A stretch of 64,000 nt of DNA from JADHOX01 sp038120515 (lineage in GTDB: Bacteria > Pseudomonadota > Alphaproteobacteria > Rickettsiales > JABIRX01): contig JAYOLW010000002.1 of NCBI GenBank assembly GCA_038120515.1, positions 1-64,000 on the forward strand, written 5' to 3'. Positions 44,307 to 53,819 of the stretch are shown here, one piece after another; within the stretch, counting starts at the first letter, position 1, and every line of letters starts with the position of its first letter. The position numbers and the translations under genes are program-made. A model generated the notes under the pieces. The model saw only the letters and a program-made list of their open reading frames with translations, was not told the origin of the DNA and did no database searches.

Positions 44307-45881
44307 ATGGCAGATCACGCAAACCCAACTGGATTAAAAAGATGGTTATATTCAACCAATCATAAGGATATTGGTATTTTATATTTAATACTTGCGATTT
44401 TTGGTGGAATAGTTGGAGCATTATTTTCAGTGGGAATGAGAATGGAATTAATGAATCCAGGCATTCAATTTTTTAACGGCGATTACCAGCTATATAATGT
44501 TTTTATAACTGCTCATGCCTTAATCATGGTATTTTTTATGATAATGCCAGCATTAAGTGGAGGTTTTGGTAATTATTTCGTACCGCTTATGGTTGGAGCT
44601 CCTGACATGGCATTTCCAAGATTAAACAATATCAGCTTTTGGCTGCTATTTTTTGCTTTTGTTTTATTGATCTCATCAGCCTTTGTTGATGGTGGAGCTG
44701 GAACGGGCTGGACCATCTATCCACCACTAAGTAGCGAGACATATCAATCTGGTCGTGCTGTTGATTTAGCAATCTTCTCATTACATCTGGCTGGAGCATC
44801 TTCGATTTTAGGTGCTGTTAATTTTATTGCGACCATCATTAATATGCGTGCACCAGGTATGAGACTATTCGAAATGCCTTTATTTGTTTGGGCTATGCTT
44901 GTTACTGCATTTTTAGTGGTGTTAGCTCTTCCTGTTCTTGGTGGTGCAATTACTATGCTTTTAACAGATAGAAATTTTGGTACTAACTTTTTTGATGTTG
45001 CAGGTGGTGGTGACCCTGTTTTATTTCAGCATTTATTTTGGTTTTTTGGTCATCCTGAGGTTTACATCGTAATCCTTCCTGGCTTTGGTATTGTAAGCCA
45101 TATTATCTCTACCTTTTCAAGGAAACCTGTATTTGGTTACCTTGGTATGGTTTATGCAATGGCTGGTATTGGTGTTGTTGGTTTTTTAGTATGGGCTCAC
45201 CATATGTTTACAGTTGGATTGAGCGCTGGAGCTAGAACTTACTTCACTTTAGCTACTATGATTATCGCTATTCCTACCGGAATTAAAGTATTCTCATGGA
45301 TTGCAACAATGTGGGGTGGATCTATTACCTTTAAAACTCCAATGTTATATTCGATTGGTTTCTTATTCTTATTCACAGCAGGCGGTGTAACAGGCGTTTT
45401 ATTATCAAGTAGTGGTGTTGATATCGTCCTTCATGATACATATTATGTGGTAGCACATTTTCATTACACTATGTCTCTTGGTGCATTATTTATTGCCTTT
45501 GCTGGTTTTTATTACTGGATTCCTAAGATTTCTGGAAAAATGTATAATGAAACATTAGGCAAAATTCAGTTTTGGATCATGTTTATTGGTGTAAATTTAA
45601 CATTTTTTCCTCAGCATTTCTTAGGTCTTGCTGGTATGCCAAGAAGATATCCTGATTATCCGGATAGCTATGCTGGTTGGAATATGATATCATCAATTGG
45701 TTCATATATATCATTTTCTGGGGCTATTCTTTTTATAATAATTGTAATTATGACCTTAAGATCAAAGCAAAAGGCTGGTAACAACCCATGGGGTGAACAT
45801 GCAAACACTTTAGAGTGGACAATATCATCTCCACCTCCAGTGCATTGTTTTACTGAGCAACCTGTATTTAAAAACAAATAA
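44307..45881 (+). CDS. coxA: cytochrome c oxidase subunit I
   Basis: Catalytic subunit with 12 helices carrying heme a, heme a3 and CuB. The heme a ligand region is TAHALIMVFFMIMP, the CuB region WFFGHPEVYIVILPGFG with the cross-linked His and Tyr, then WAHHMFTVG and the heme a3/a ligands in VAHFHYTMSLGALF. 524 residues is typical. A strong AAGGTAAG ribosome-binding site precedes the ATG. The next gene starts 1 base after its stop. Confidence 0.97.
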   Translation: MADHANPTGLKRWLYSTNHKDIGILYLILAIFGGIVGALFSVGMRMELMNPGIQFFNGDYQLYNVFITAHALIMVFFMIMPALSGGFGNYFVPLMVGAPDMAFPRLNNISFWLLFFAFVLLISSAFVDGGAGTGWTIYPPLSSETYQSGRAVDLAIFSLHLAGASSILGAVNFIATIINMRAPGMRLFEMPLFVWAMLVTAFLVVLALPVLGGAITMLLTDRNFGTNFFDVAGGGDPVLFQHLFWFFGHPEVYIVILPGFGIVSHIISTFSRKPVFGYLGMVYAMAGIGVVGFLVWAHHMFTVGLSAGARTYFTLATMIIAIPTGIKVFSWIATMWGGSITFKTPMLYSIGFLFLFTAGGVTGVLLSSSGVDIVLHDTYYVVAHFHYTMSLGALFIAFAGFYYWIPKISGKMYNETLGKIQFWIMFIGVNLTFFPQHFLGLAGMPRRYPDYPDSYAGWNMISSIGSYISFSGAILFIIIVIMTLRSKQKAGNNPWGEHANTLEWTISSPPPVHCFTEQPVFKNK

Positions 45882-45882
45882 C

Positions 45883-46791
45883 TTGCAGCAACCATATTCT
45901 CTCTCAAATTTAGATGATAATATTGCGCAACTGCCTGAAAGTTCAGTTAGGGATTATATTGAGCTAACTAAGCCTGGAGTTTTAATCCTTATTGTTTTTA
46001 CAGCAATTACTGGAATTATTATTGCAGATAAAGATATAAACCTATTTTTAGCAGCGACTATTATTTTAGCTATTGCGCTTGCAAGCTCTGGCTCTGCGGC
46101 AATTAACATGTGGTATGACCGTGATATTGACCGCATTATGAAAAGAACGCAAAATCGGCCTGTTGCGACTAACAGGATTTCTGCAGATAATGCACTTGCT
46201 TTTGGTAGTATTTTAATCTTGCTTGCAACTATTCTGATTTTTCTTGCCAGCAATGCCCTAGCGACTTTAATTTTATTATTTGCCTGTTTTTTCTATACTC
46301 ATATCTACACTATGTGGCTAAAACGAAGAACCGCACAAAATATCGTAATCGGAGGTGCGGCTGGTGCATTTCCACCTATTATTAGTTATGCTGCAGTCAC
46401 TGGGTCTGTTTCGATTAATGCATTTTTATTGTTCTTAATCGTATTTATTTGGACACCGCCGCATTTTTGGGCTTTAGCGCTTAAGAAAAATGAAGATTAT
46501 AAAAAAGCAAATATTCCAATGATGCCATTGGTCAAAGGTTATGACTCAACAATTAGGCAGATTTTATTCTATAGCATTTTACTGGCTATTGTTACTTATG
46601 CATTTATTTTTACTATGCCAGAAATTGGTAATCTCTACCTAATAACAACGACAATATTAAACGCCAAATTCTTACATTTAGCTTATAAAGTAAGTAAAGA
46701 TTGGCAGCAAAATTCTATGAAATTATTTGGATATTCGATTTTATATTTATTCTTACTTTTTGGCGTAATTAACCTTGAGTTTTATATTTAA
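45883..46791 (+). CDS. ctaB: protoheme IX farnesyltransferase
   Basis: Membrane prenyltransferase that makes heme O for the oxidase. NMWYDRDIDRIMKRTQNRPVA is the first Asp-rich motif region (NxxxDxxxD), with PPHFWALALKKNEDYKKANIPMMP the second conserved loop. About nine helices, 302 residues. Starts with TTG one base after coxA, so it is translationally coupled to coxA. The same order occurs in Rickettsia. Confidence 0.94.
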   Translation: MQQPYSLSNLDDNIAQLPESSVRDYIELTKPGVLILIVFTAITGIIIADKDINLFLAATIILAIALASSGSAAINMWYDRDIDRIMKRTQNRPVATNRISADNALAFGSILILLATILIFLASNALATLILLFACFFYTHIYTMWLKRRTAQNIVIGGAAGAFPPIISYAAVTGSVSINAFLLFLIVFIWTPPHFWALALKKNEDYKKANIPMMPLVKGYDSTIRQILFYSILLAIVTYAFIFTMPEIGNLYLITTTILNAKFLHLAYKVSKDWQQNSMKLFGYSILYLFLLFGVINLEFYI

Positions 46792-46794
46792 ATT

Positions 46795-47781
46795 ATGAAT
46801 TTCTTTGATGAAGCTAGAATATATGCAAAGGCTGGAAATGGTGGTAATGGCGCTTGTAGCTTTAGGCGCGAGGCCCATGTTCCATATGGCGGCCCCGATG
46901 GCGGTAATGGTGGTAGAGGCGGCCATATTATTTTCAAATGTCATCTTGGTATCAACACGCTAATTGATTACAAATTCAAGCAGCATTACAAAGCCAGATC
47001 TGGAGAACAAGGCAAAGGCAGGAATAGAAACGGCGCTAATGGTGAAGATTTAATTTTAAATGTTCCACTTGGCACTCAGATATTTGATGAAGATCATAAC
47101 TTATTATTTGATTTTGAATCAAAGGATCAAGAATTTCAATTACTAAAAGGCGGTGAAGGTGGTAGAGGCAACGCCTCATTTAAATCATCTATCAATCAAG
47201 CACCGAAGATTGCCAACCCTGGTGAGGCAACCGAAGAACATATCATATATTTAAAGCTGAAAATCTTCTCTGATGTTGGTTTAGTTGGCTTTCCAAATGC
47301 TGGAAAATCTACATTAATTTCAGCAATTTCAAATGCCAAACCGAAAATCGCCAACTACCCTTTTACAACTTTAAAACCATATTTAGGGGTTGTGCTTTAT
47401 GATGAGAAGGATTTTGTAATAGCTGATATTCCTGGCCTGATTGAAGGTGCTAGTGAGGGTGTTGGCCTTGGTCATAAATTCTTAAAACATATTGAACGCT
47501 GTAAAACTTTATTGCATTTAATTGATGTCACAAGCGAAAATCCTCTAGAGGCATACAAGACTATAAGAAATGAGCTTAATAAATATTCTGATTTGCTACT
47601 TGAGAAAAAAGAAATTATAGCACTTAGTAAAATTGATTTATTACCTAAAGAAGAAGTAGCTGAAATTCAAAAGACTTTGGCAAAAGAACTAAATACAAAA
47701 GTCTTAACCTTTTCTGCTGCAGCCTCACAAAATTTGGATAAGCTTAAACAGGAACTTGTACATCTGATTTTTAATAGCTAA
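46795..47781 (+). CDS. obgE: GTPase Obg
   Basis: Ribosome-associated GTPase involved in 50S assembly and stress signalling. The N-terminal glycine-rich Obg fold (YAKAGNGGNGACSFRREAHVPYGGPDGGNGGRGG) is followed by a G domain from about residue 158: GFPNAGKST (G1), TTLKPYLG (G2), DIPGLIEGA (G3), SKID (G4) and SAAA (G5). 328 residues is the alphaproteobacterial short form without a C-terminal OCT domain. Starts 3 bases after ctaB. Confidence 0.95.
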   Translation: MNFFDEARIYAKAGNGGNGACSFRREAHVPYGGPDGGNGGRGGHIIFKCHLGINTLIDYKFKQHYKARSGEQGKGRNRNGANGEDLILNVPLGTQIFDEDHNLLFDFESKDQEFQLLKGGEGGRGNASFKSSINQAPKIANPGEATEEHIIYLKLKIFSDVGLVGFPNAGKSTLISAISNAKPKIANYPFTTLKPYLGVVLYDEKDFVIADIPGLIEGASEGVGLGHKFLKHIERCKTLLHLIDVTSENPLEAYKTIRNELNKYSDLLLEKKEIIALSKIDLLPKEEVAEIQKTLAKELNTKVLTFSAAASQNLDKLKQELVHLIFNS

Positions 47782-47885
47782 AAGCAGATTTCTAAGAACA
47801 TTTATCAATTATGCTGATCGCAAATGCCACAATGAAACGGCTTTAAACCATTACTCACAAAGGCTTAGCGGTTGAGAATCAATTA

Positions 47886-47914
47886 TTGAATTTTGGATAA
47901 AATTCCTTTATAAT
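47886..47914 (+). promoter_or_regulatory. promoter of the Sel1-repeat gene
   Basis: TTGAAT (47886-47891), 17-base spacer, TATAAT (47909-47914), 34 bases before the start codon. A second TATAAT follows directly (47915-47920). The intergenic gap of 167 bases holds no other recognisable element. Confidence 0.65.
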
Positions 47915-47929
47915 TATAATTATGTGCTA

Positions 47930-47944
47930 ATTTTAAAGAGAGAT
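47930..47944 (+). promoter_or_regulatory. shared 15-nt leader, copy 1
   Basis: ATTTTAAAGAGAGAT, ending 4 bases before the ATG, is identical to 52695-52709 ahead of the next gene. AAAGAGAG probably includes the ribosome-binding site; the perfect identity beyond it suggests common ancestry or common translation control. Confidence 0.7.
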
Positions 47945-47948
47945 CATT

Positions 47949-50900
47949 ATGCCTATAGTCCGACAATTAAATGAAGAATATAAAACATTTCTAAATGAAA
48001 TAGATACAAACGATCCCAAAACTCTTGTTGGCCAGGTAGAACGAATAATAAAAAAAGATATATCTGATGAGGAAAAAAGAACTGATATTGAAGCATTAGG
48101 ACCTATAAGAAAAGTTTTAGATATTAATCTCACGGCTTTAGCTGATTTCGACAAAAATATCGAGCGAATTAAAGAAACCATAGCAATAACTGACGGATTA
48201 AGCAAGGCGGCGCAAAACGCATTAAATGGCAAGCTTACTGCTTTTATAGGCACAATTGATATCAGGCTTCCTGCTGAAGGCGCAACTCAAGAGCAAGTAG
48301 CTGACCATTATCAACAAATTAAAAGGAATATCCAAGTAATTTCTGAAGCCGCAGCTTTATTACCTGGCGGATTAAGCGAAGCAGCGCAAGACGCATTAAA
48401 TGATAAGTTTAAAGATTTGGTAAGCGCTACCCCATTTGTTACAAAATCAGGTTCTAGCAAACTTGGTTTTGGTTCAAAAACCTATGAGGGTGAGGAATCA
48501 TTTCAGCAATATAAAACATCTATTCAAGAATTATCAAAATTTGTAAATTTAACTGATAAAGCAATTCAAGTCATATTTAAACAAAGATCGCAGCAAGTAG
48601 ATGATGGGATAAGAATCTCCAACACAAAATTTACACGTCCTTTTCAAGATTTACTAGAACAGGCACAAGCAAATTCAAAGACATATCAAAATGGCATAAG
48701 AACAGCACAACAGCAAAAAGATCGAGAAGAAGTTAGAAGAAAACAAGAACAAGAAGCAAAAGCAGCTGAAGAACGTAAAAAGCAAGAGGACAGAGAATGG
48801 AAGAACAATCAAAAGTTAAAATCCGAAGAAGCAGAAGAACGCAATCAAGCTATAGAGGAATTAATCCTTGCAGAAGCTGCGGAATTTGGATCAGATGAAG
48901 TTCGTAAATATTTAGAAACTATCTCCTATGCAGATACATTTAGTAAAAAACAAGATGTATTGGGATTACAAAATCAACTTAGTGATGCAAAAGATCAACA
49001 GGAAACAACGGATCTTACAACACAAATAGGAGTTCTTAACAAAGAAATAAAAGCTTTAGAGGATGCGGTCAAAACAAAATTAACTAAAGAGCAAAAAGCA
49101 GGGCTTCATGCTAAAATAACGCAACATTTAAGTTCTGATGCATTAGAAGCAGATGATATAGATCTAAGATCTATAGAGTTTAGCATGAAATTAGGAGTTG
49201 AGATAACAGAAGAAGAACAACAAAATATATCTACTGCACTAACAAAATATCTTACAAGGTGCAAAAGATACGTTGATATGTCTGAGGTTTTACAAGATTT
49301 AGGAGCAGCACCAGACATAACTGTTGAGCCGTTTGATTTCTCTCTATATAATATTGATGGGGCTAAAACATATTTGAAAGATCTTGAGACAGCACAACTA
49401 GAAATTGTAACAGAAAAATTAAGGGAATATGTAAAATCAGCTGAGGACAAACATTATACAGTCCTAATAGACGAAATTGCAAGAGCTTTACGCTTTAGTG
49501 CTAAAGGTGAAAAATCAGCAGGAGATCTATTTCTTGAGCGACATGAAAAAAGTAAAGGGAGCTTCAAAAATGAATTAGCTTATATTCATAAACCAGAAAC
49601 GAAAAATAGTTATATACAAGATCCTAAATTGCGAAATATTATAACAACAGCTCTAGGTGAAAAAGCAGCAGCAGCCGATATTGAGAAAGCAGTTTCTAGA
49701 TACAATAACCCTCAATTAGGATCTTCAGAATATTTTGGATCAATCATCGGAACACTCAATTTGACAGCAGGGCTTGGTATTCAGATATCAAAAGAGCAAC
49801 AAGAACTTTTAAGAGATATCTGCTTTGATTATATAATCAGAAACAAGCTAACAATAGTAGAAGAATTTTTTCTAGATTCTTTTGAAAGAACAAAATATCT
49901 AATGGGGGAGACAGAATTTACAGAGGAGCAAAAAGCAGCTATTACCGATAAACTTGATAAATTTTTAGCTGTTGATCCGGGGAAATTAAAAGATAGTCCT
50001 GTATATTTAGATATTATTGATAGAAATTTAACAATGTTAGGATTTGAAGTAACAGAAAATCAAAAAGCCAAAATAGAAACGGTAACAAGAGCTAAAGAGG
50101 AGAAGAAAACAAGAGGAAGACCAGAGACAACATTTGATGAAAGTAATATAAAATCAGCAATAAGACAAGATCTAAAAGATTATGTTGAAAAGTTAAAATC
50201 AGAGGGAAGAAATTTCCCCCAATTTTCTAATCAAGATTATGATAAATTTATCCAAACCGCATTAGAGTTTTACAAAGATAATAAAGCAAGATCAGAAGGA
50301 CAATGGCAAGAATTTAAAGGGGTAAGTGAGCTTAAAGGATTTTTTCAAGGCACCGTTGCAGTTAGCGCGTTTCAAAGATCTCATAAGAAATATACCGAGC
50401 TTAAAACTCGTGAAAGTTTAGAAGATTTCTTAGTTGCTAACCTAAGAGATAAATTGCCAAATGCGGAAATAGAACTAGAAGATGTTCGTGCAAAATTAAT
50501 AGGTGATACAGTTCTTGGCCCTCAGGATCGGGAAAATTTTAAGGAAATATTCACAGCAGAATATATCGGTAAAGCTCTTGCTATAGCAGGAGATAATCCG
50601 GACTTAAAATATTTTCAGGCAAGAGTTTGTTTAATAGCTGGTGATGCTAAAGCTTTTGGGCTTTTAGGTAAATTAAATGAAAAACGTCCTAACAATCCTA
50701 AAATACTTACAGATCTTGGTCAATGCCATGAGCATGGTATTGGCGTCGAAAAAAATGAAGGAAAAGCATTTGGGTATTACCAACAAGCTGCAGAGCAAAC
50801 GCATGCACCAGCTTTATTTGCCCTTGGCCACTGTTATGAAGATGGCATTGGCGTCGAAAAAGATGAAGGAGAAGCCTTTCAAAATTACCAACAAGCTGCA

Positions 50901-52570
50901 ACGCAAAACTTTGCATTAGCGCAACACGAGCTTGGTCGTTGCAATCAATATGGTATTGGCGTCGAAAAAAATGAAAGAACAGCATTTGAGTATTACCAAA
51001 AAGCGGCAAAGCAAAACTTTGCTGAAGCGCAATATGAACTTGGCGTTTGTTACGAAGAGGGAATTGGAACTGTTGCTAATTCTGAATTAGCTTTTGAGTG
51101 TTACAAAGCTGCTGCAGAGCAAGGCCATATAGAGGCGCAATATAACCTTGGTCGTTGTTATGAAAAGGGCATTGGCGTCGAAAAAGATGATGGAAAAGCA
51201 TTTGAATCCTACAAAGCTGCTGCAAAGCAAGGCCTTAAAGAAGCGCAATATAAATGTGGTCAAATCCTGGAAAAAGAAGCAGAGCATTGGAAGGAAATAT
51301 CTTTAGGCTCGACTCTAACTTATGATCAGGAAGCCTTTAAATATTACCAACTAGCTGCAGATCAAGACCATAAAGGCGCGCAATNNNNNNNNNNNNNNNN
51401 NNNNNNNNNNNNNNNNNNNNNNNNNNNNNNNNNNNNNNNNNNNNNNNNNNNNNNNNNNNNNNNNNNNNNNNNNNNNNNNNNNNNGAAGCCTTTAAATATT
51501 ACCAACTAGCTGCAGATCAAGACCATAAAGGCGCGCAATTTGCACTTGGTCGTTGTTATGAAGAGGGTATTGGATGCAGGAAAAATCCAGCAGAAGCCTT
51601 TAAATATTACCAACTAGCTGCAGATCAAGACCATAAAGGCGCGCAATATAACCTTGGTCGTTGTTATGCAAAAGGTCGTGGATGTAGTAGAAATCCAAAA
51701 GAAGCCCTAAAAATCTATGCTAAATTATACCAGGATATAAAGGGTAAAGAAGGCCTTAATACTTTAGAAGCAGTAACAAAAAAACAAATAAAATCTGTTT
51801 TTGCAATATTGCGTGAGGATAAAAATTTACTTAATTCGCTTGAGTTTGAAACTTTAGAAATTCTTAGAGATGTTATTCACAGCAGATCAGCATCTTATTT
51901 CTCCGCTTTATGGACAACTGATGCGCAAATAGTAGCAGATCTTATTCGGCAAAAATCAGTAAATACAACTACTGACAAAACTAAAGATGCTATAACAAAA
52001 CCAGAAGCATCCACATCTGAGCTTCCTTCATCTCCTCGTCCTCAATATCAACCCACTGGTTATAGAGAGGAGTTAAAAGGTCAAGATAAAGGCTTACAGC
52101 TTTATAAGATTAATACACAAGATGAAAAATCAGCTATTCGAATTGATGGAAATAAATGGGGTATAGCTGTAGCAGATGAAAAAATAGTAACAAACATTAT
52201 ACAAAATATCGGAAAAGCTAAAGATGCCATAACAGAAGCTAAATCCCCTCAACAACTTAATGACTTTGCCATGGCTGTGATTCAATTTGCTCAAGCAAAT
52301 GATGGTGTTGGAAATGCCGGCCAAGATAAATGGCAAAGCTTTTGCGCTGAACAAAACCTTACGGATCCGCTTTACAGCTTTGATAATGCTGCAAAATTCT
52401 CAAAGGCATATCAAGATGCCGCAAAAGGTTCTAGCATGTTCACAGGAAGAGAAGAGAATCTAAGAACAGACAAAAACAAAAGCGATCTTGGTGCTAGACT
52501 AAAGCGAATACCTGAAAGTTTTAACGATGAGATTAAAGCAAAGCTAAATAGTCAATCTCGCTCGGTTTAA
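47949..52570 (+). CDS. large Sel1-repeat protein with C-terminal GVGNA/SFC/LYSF module
   Basis: Probable host-directed protein of about 1488 residues once the N run is closed. The N-terminal 900 residues are helical with internal repeats: ITDGLSKAAQNALNGKL (about 80-96) and LLPGGLSEAAQDALNDKF (137-154), and an LGxxI-x-EQ motif near 414, 608 and 697. A coiled coil rich in Glu/Lys/Gln lies at about 240-310. About nine Sel1 repeats follow (LGxCYExGIGVEKxxxxAFxxYxxAAxQ). A final domain with FAQANDGVGNA, SFCAEQNLTDPLYSF and FSKAYQDAA matches the next gene's product. The two reading frames around the gap join if 155 bases (100 N plus a 55-base duplicate) are removed. No signal peptide; the end is hydrophilic. 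Sel1 copy number is uncertain. Confidence 0.85.
48192..48410 (+). repeat. internal direct repeat in the Sel1 gene
   Basis: Two related 45-base segments, 48192-48236 and 48366-48410, encode DGLSKAAQNALNGKL and GGLSEAAQDALNDKF, 58 codons apart. They indicate a helical repeat duplicated within the N-terminal part. Confidence 0.6.
51330..51647 (+). repeat. three identical 55-nt repeats flanking the gap
   Basis: The same 55 bases occur at 51330-51384, 51485-51539 (either side of the N run) and 51593-51647, one Sel1 unit further on. The exact length of 55 at both contig ends is what a de Bruijn assembler with that k-mer size would leave. Confidence 0.85.
51385..51484. other. assembly gap (100 N) in the Sel1 gene
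   Basis: Flanked by the identical 55-mer on both sides. Closing it with one copy restores frame; a true gap would have to be a multiple of a 108-base Sel1 unit to do so. Confidence 0.95.
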
Positions 52571-52620
52571 AACCATGAGCATTGTAACATAGTATTGAAT
52601 GTTCAACGCTGTTTACTCTA

Positions 52621-52635
52621 TGACTTAACAAGTCA
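52621..52635 (+). promoter_or_regulatory. palindrome TGACTTAACAAGTCA next to a promoter
   Basis: Perfect inverted repeat with 6-base arms (TGACTT/AAGTCA) and a 3-base centre, ending 5 bases before the -35 box of the Cys-tail gene. Position suits an activator site; chance cannot be excluded. Confidence 0.4.
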
Positions 52636-52640
52636 CCTAT

Positions 52641-52669
52641 TTGACAATCATCAATTAATGTGATATAAT
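52641..52669 (+). promoter_or_regulatory. consensus promoter of the Cys-tail gene
   Basis: TTGACA (52641-52646), exactly 17 bases, TATAAT (52664-52669), 43 bases before the ATG. Both boxes match the sigma70 consensus fully. Confidence 0.8.
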
Positions 52670-52694
52670 TTTTTTCATTATTTTGCGAATAACC

Positions 52695-52709
52695 ATTTTA
52701 AAGAGAGAT
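52695..52709 (+). promoter_or_regulatory. shared 15-nt leader, copy 2
   Basis: ATTTTAAAGAGAGAT, ending 3 bases before the ATG; identical to 47930-47944. Confidence 0.7.
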
Positions 52710-52712
52710 TTT

Positions 52713-53805
52713 ATGCGTTCCCATTCTTATCAAGAAGCTCGACAATCAGAGATGTCAACCCAACAATCAGTCCTACAAGAAACTAGCGTATTTTTTTACC
52801 AAAATTTTATACGCGAACATAAAGAATTTAAGAACGTTACTGAGGAAAATATAAAAGAATTTATATCTACAGTTATCAAATTCGCCCAAACATATAATGG
52901 AGTTGGAAATGCAAAACCAAGAGCAAGAATTTTTAAAGAAATTGGCCGCTCACCAGAGGAGTTATGGACAAGTTTTTGCACGAGGCAAGAACTATCAGAT
53001 AGTCTATATAGTTTTGAAAATGCCAGCAGGTTTTCGTCCGCATATAATCAAATAGCTAGAAAAATGGGTGCAGAAAATAAACGATTATCTAAAGTTCAAG
53101 ACGATTATTACTTGTTTCTTGACACAAGCTTTGACGCTCTTTTAGTAACCTCACCCTATATTAACTTCACGCCAGGAGCCTACAAATACACTAGTCTAGC
53201 TAATCATTTACCTACTAGCGACCAAATTACTTCTGTAATTGAAACAACAGCAGAAGTTACTGGAAGAATAGTAGACCCTTTATCCACAGTGGCTGGAAGC
53301 GTTACTCCTCAACAAGTTGATGTTGCTGATGTGTTGTTGGATGATTCAGTAACTAATGCAGCTTCTGTTGTAGGAAATGGAACAAATACTGTGTTGGAAA
53401 TGACTCCAACTGTTGTATCCGAAGTCATGCAAAGAGGCGGTGATGCTATNNNNNNNNNNNNNNNNNNNNNNNNNNNNNNNNNNNNNNNNNNNNNNNNNNN
53501 NNNNNNNNNNNNNNNNNNNNNNNNNNNNNNNNNNNNNNNNNNNNNNNNNTGTATCCGAAGTCATGCAAAGAGGCGGTGATGCTATGACAAGCGTTGGAAA
53601 TAAAACTGTAGAGCTAGGAGAGAAAGGTATAAATGAGGCATCTGAAGTTTCAAACTGTTGTGAAGACACAAGCTGGGTTGCGGCTTGCTGCACAAATACT
53701 GGTAATTGTATAGTGCAAACTGTTGGCTGGGTTGCGACTTGCTGCCAGGCAGCTGGTGAGTGTTGCTCGGCGGTTGCGGAGTGCTTATCCGGCTGTTCCT
53801 GTTAA
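52713..53805 (+). CDS. protein with GVGNA/SFC/LYSF module and twelve-cysteine tail
   Basis: Function unknown. The ATG at 52713 is preferred to a TTG at 52683 because the shared leader and ribosome-binding site precede it. The N-terminal 150 residues hold FAQTYNGVGNA, WTSFCTRQELSDSLYSFENA and FSSAYNQIARK, homologous to the end of the upstream Sel1 protein. A Val/Thr/Asp-rich middle follows. The last 52 residues contain twelve Cys, with SWVAACC and GWVATCC as a small repeat. An N run splits the frame; the flanking 36 bases are identical, and removing 136 bases gives one frame of about 318 residues. No signal peptide. Paired Cys could be lipidated or oxidised; this is inference. Confidence 0.75.
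53450..53549. other. assembly gap (100 N) in the Cys-tail gene, likely spurious
   Basis: The 36 bases at 53414-53449 recur exactly at 53550-53585. Collapsing them restores one frame, so probably no sequence is missing. Confidence 0.9.
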
Positions 53806-53819
53806 AGCCGCAGCCGAGT

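Larger units (their letters stand above)
50698..51712 (+). repeat. tandem Sel1-like repeats
   Basis: Repeats of 36 codons with the pattern A-L-G-x-C-Y-E-x-G-I-G-V-E-K and A-F-x-Y-Y-x-x-A-A. They form a superhelix for protein binding. The N run sits inside this block, so the number of units cannot be counted. Confidence 0.85.

Noticed and set aside
47782..47948. tRNA or small RNA in the 167-base gap after obgE
   Set aside because: No cloverleaf or terminator hairpin could be made; only the promoter and leader of the Sel1 gene are supported.
50698..51712. CRISPR-like or non-coding tandem repeat
   Set aside because: Repeats are 108 bases, translate to Sel1 units in one frame and vary at third positions; no spacer structure.
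51809..52570. A separate 253-residue gene after the Sel1 gene
   Set aside because: It is in frame with the Sel1 gene once 155 bases are collapsed and has no own leader or ribosome-binding site.
53413..53805. A separate small Cys-rich gene
   Set aside because: The bases before its Cys-rich part repeat the end of the previous contig; it is the C-terminus of the 52713 gene.
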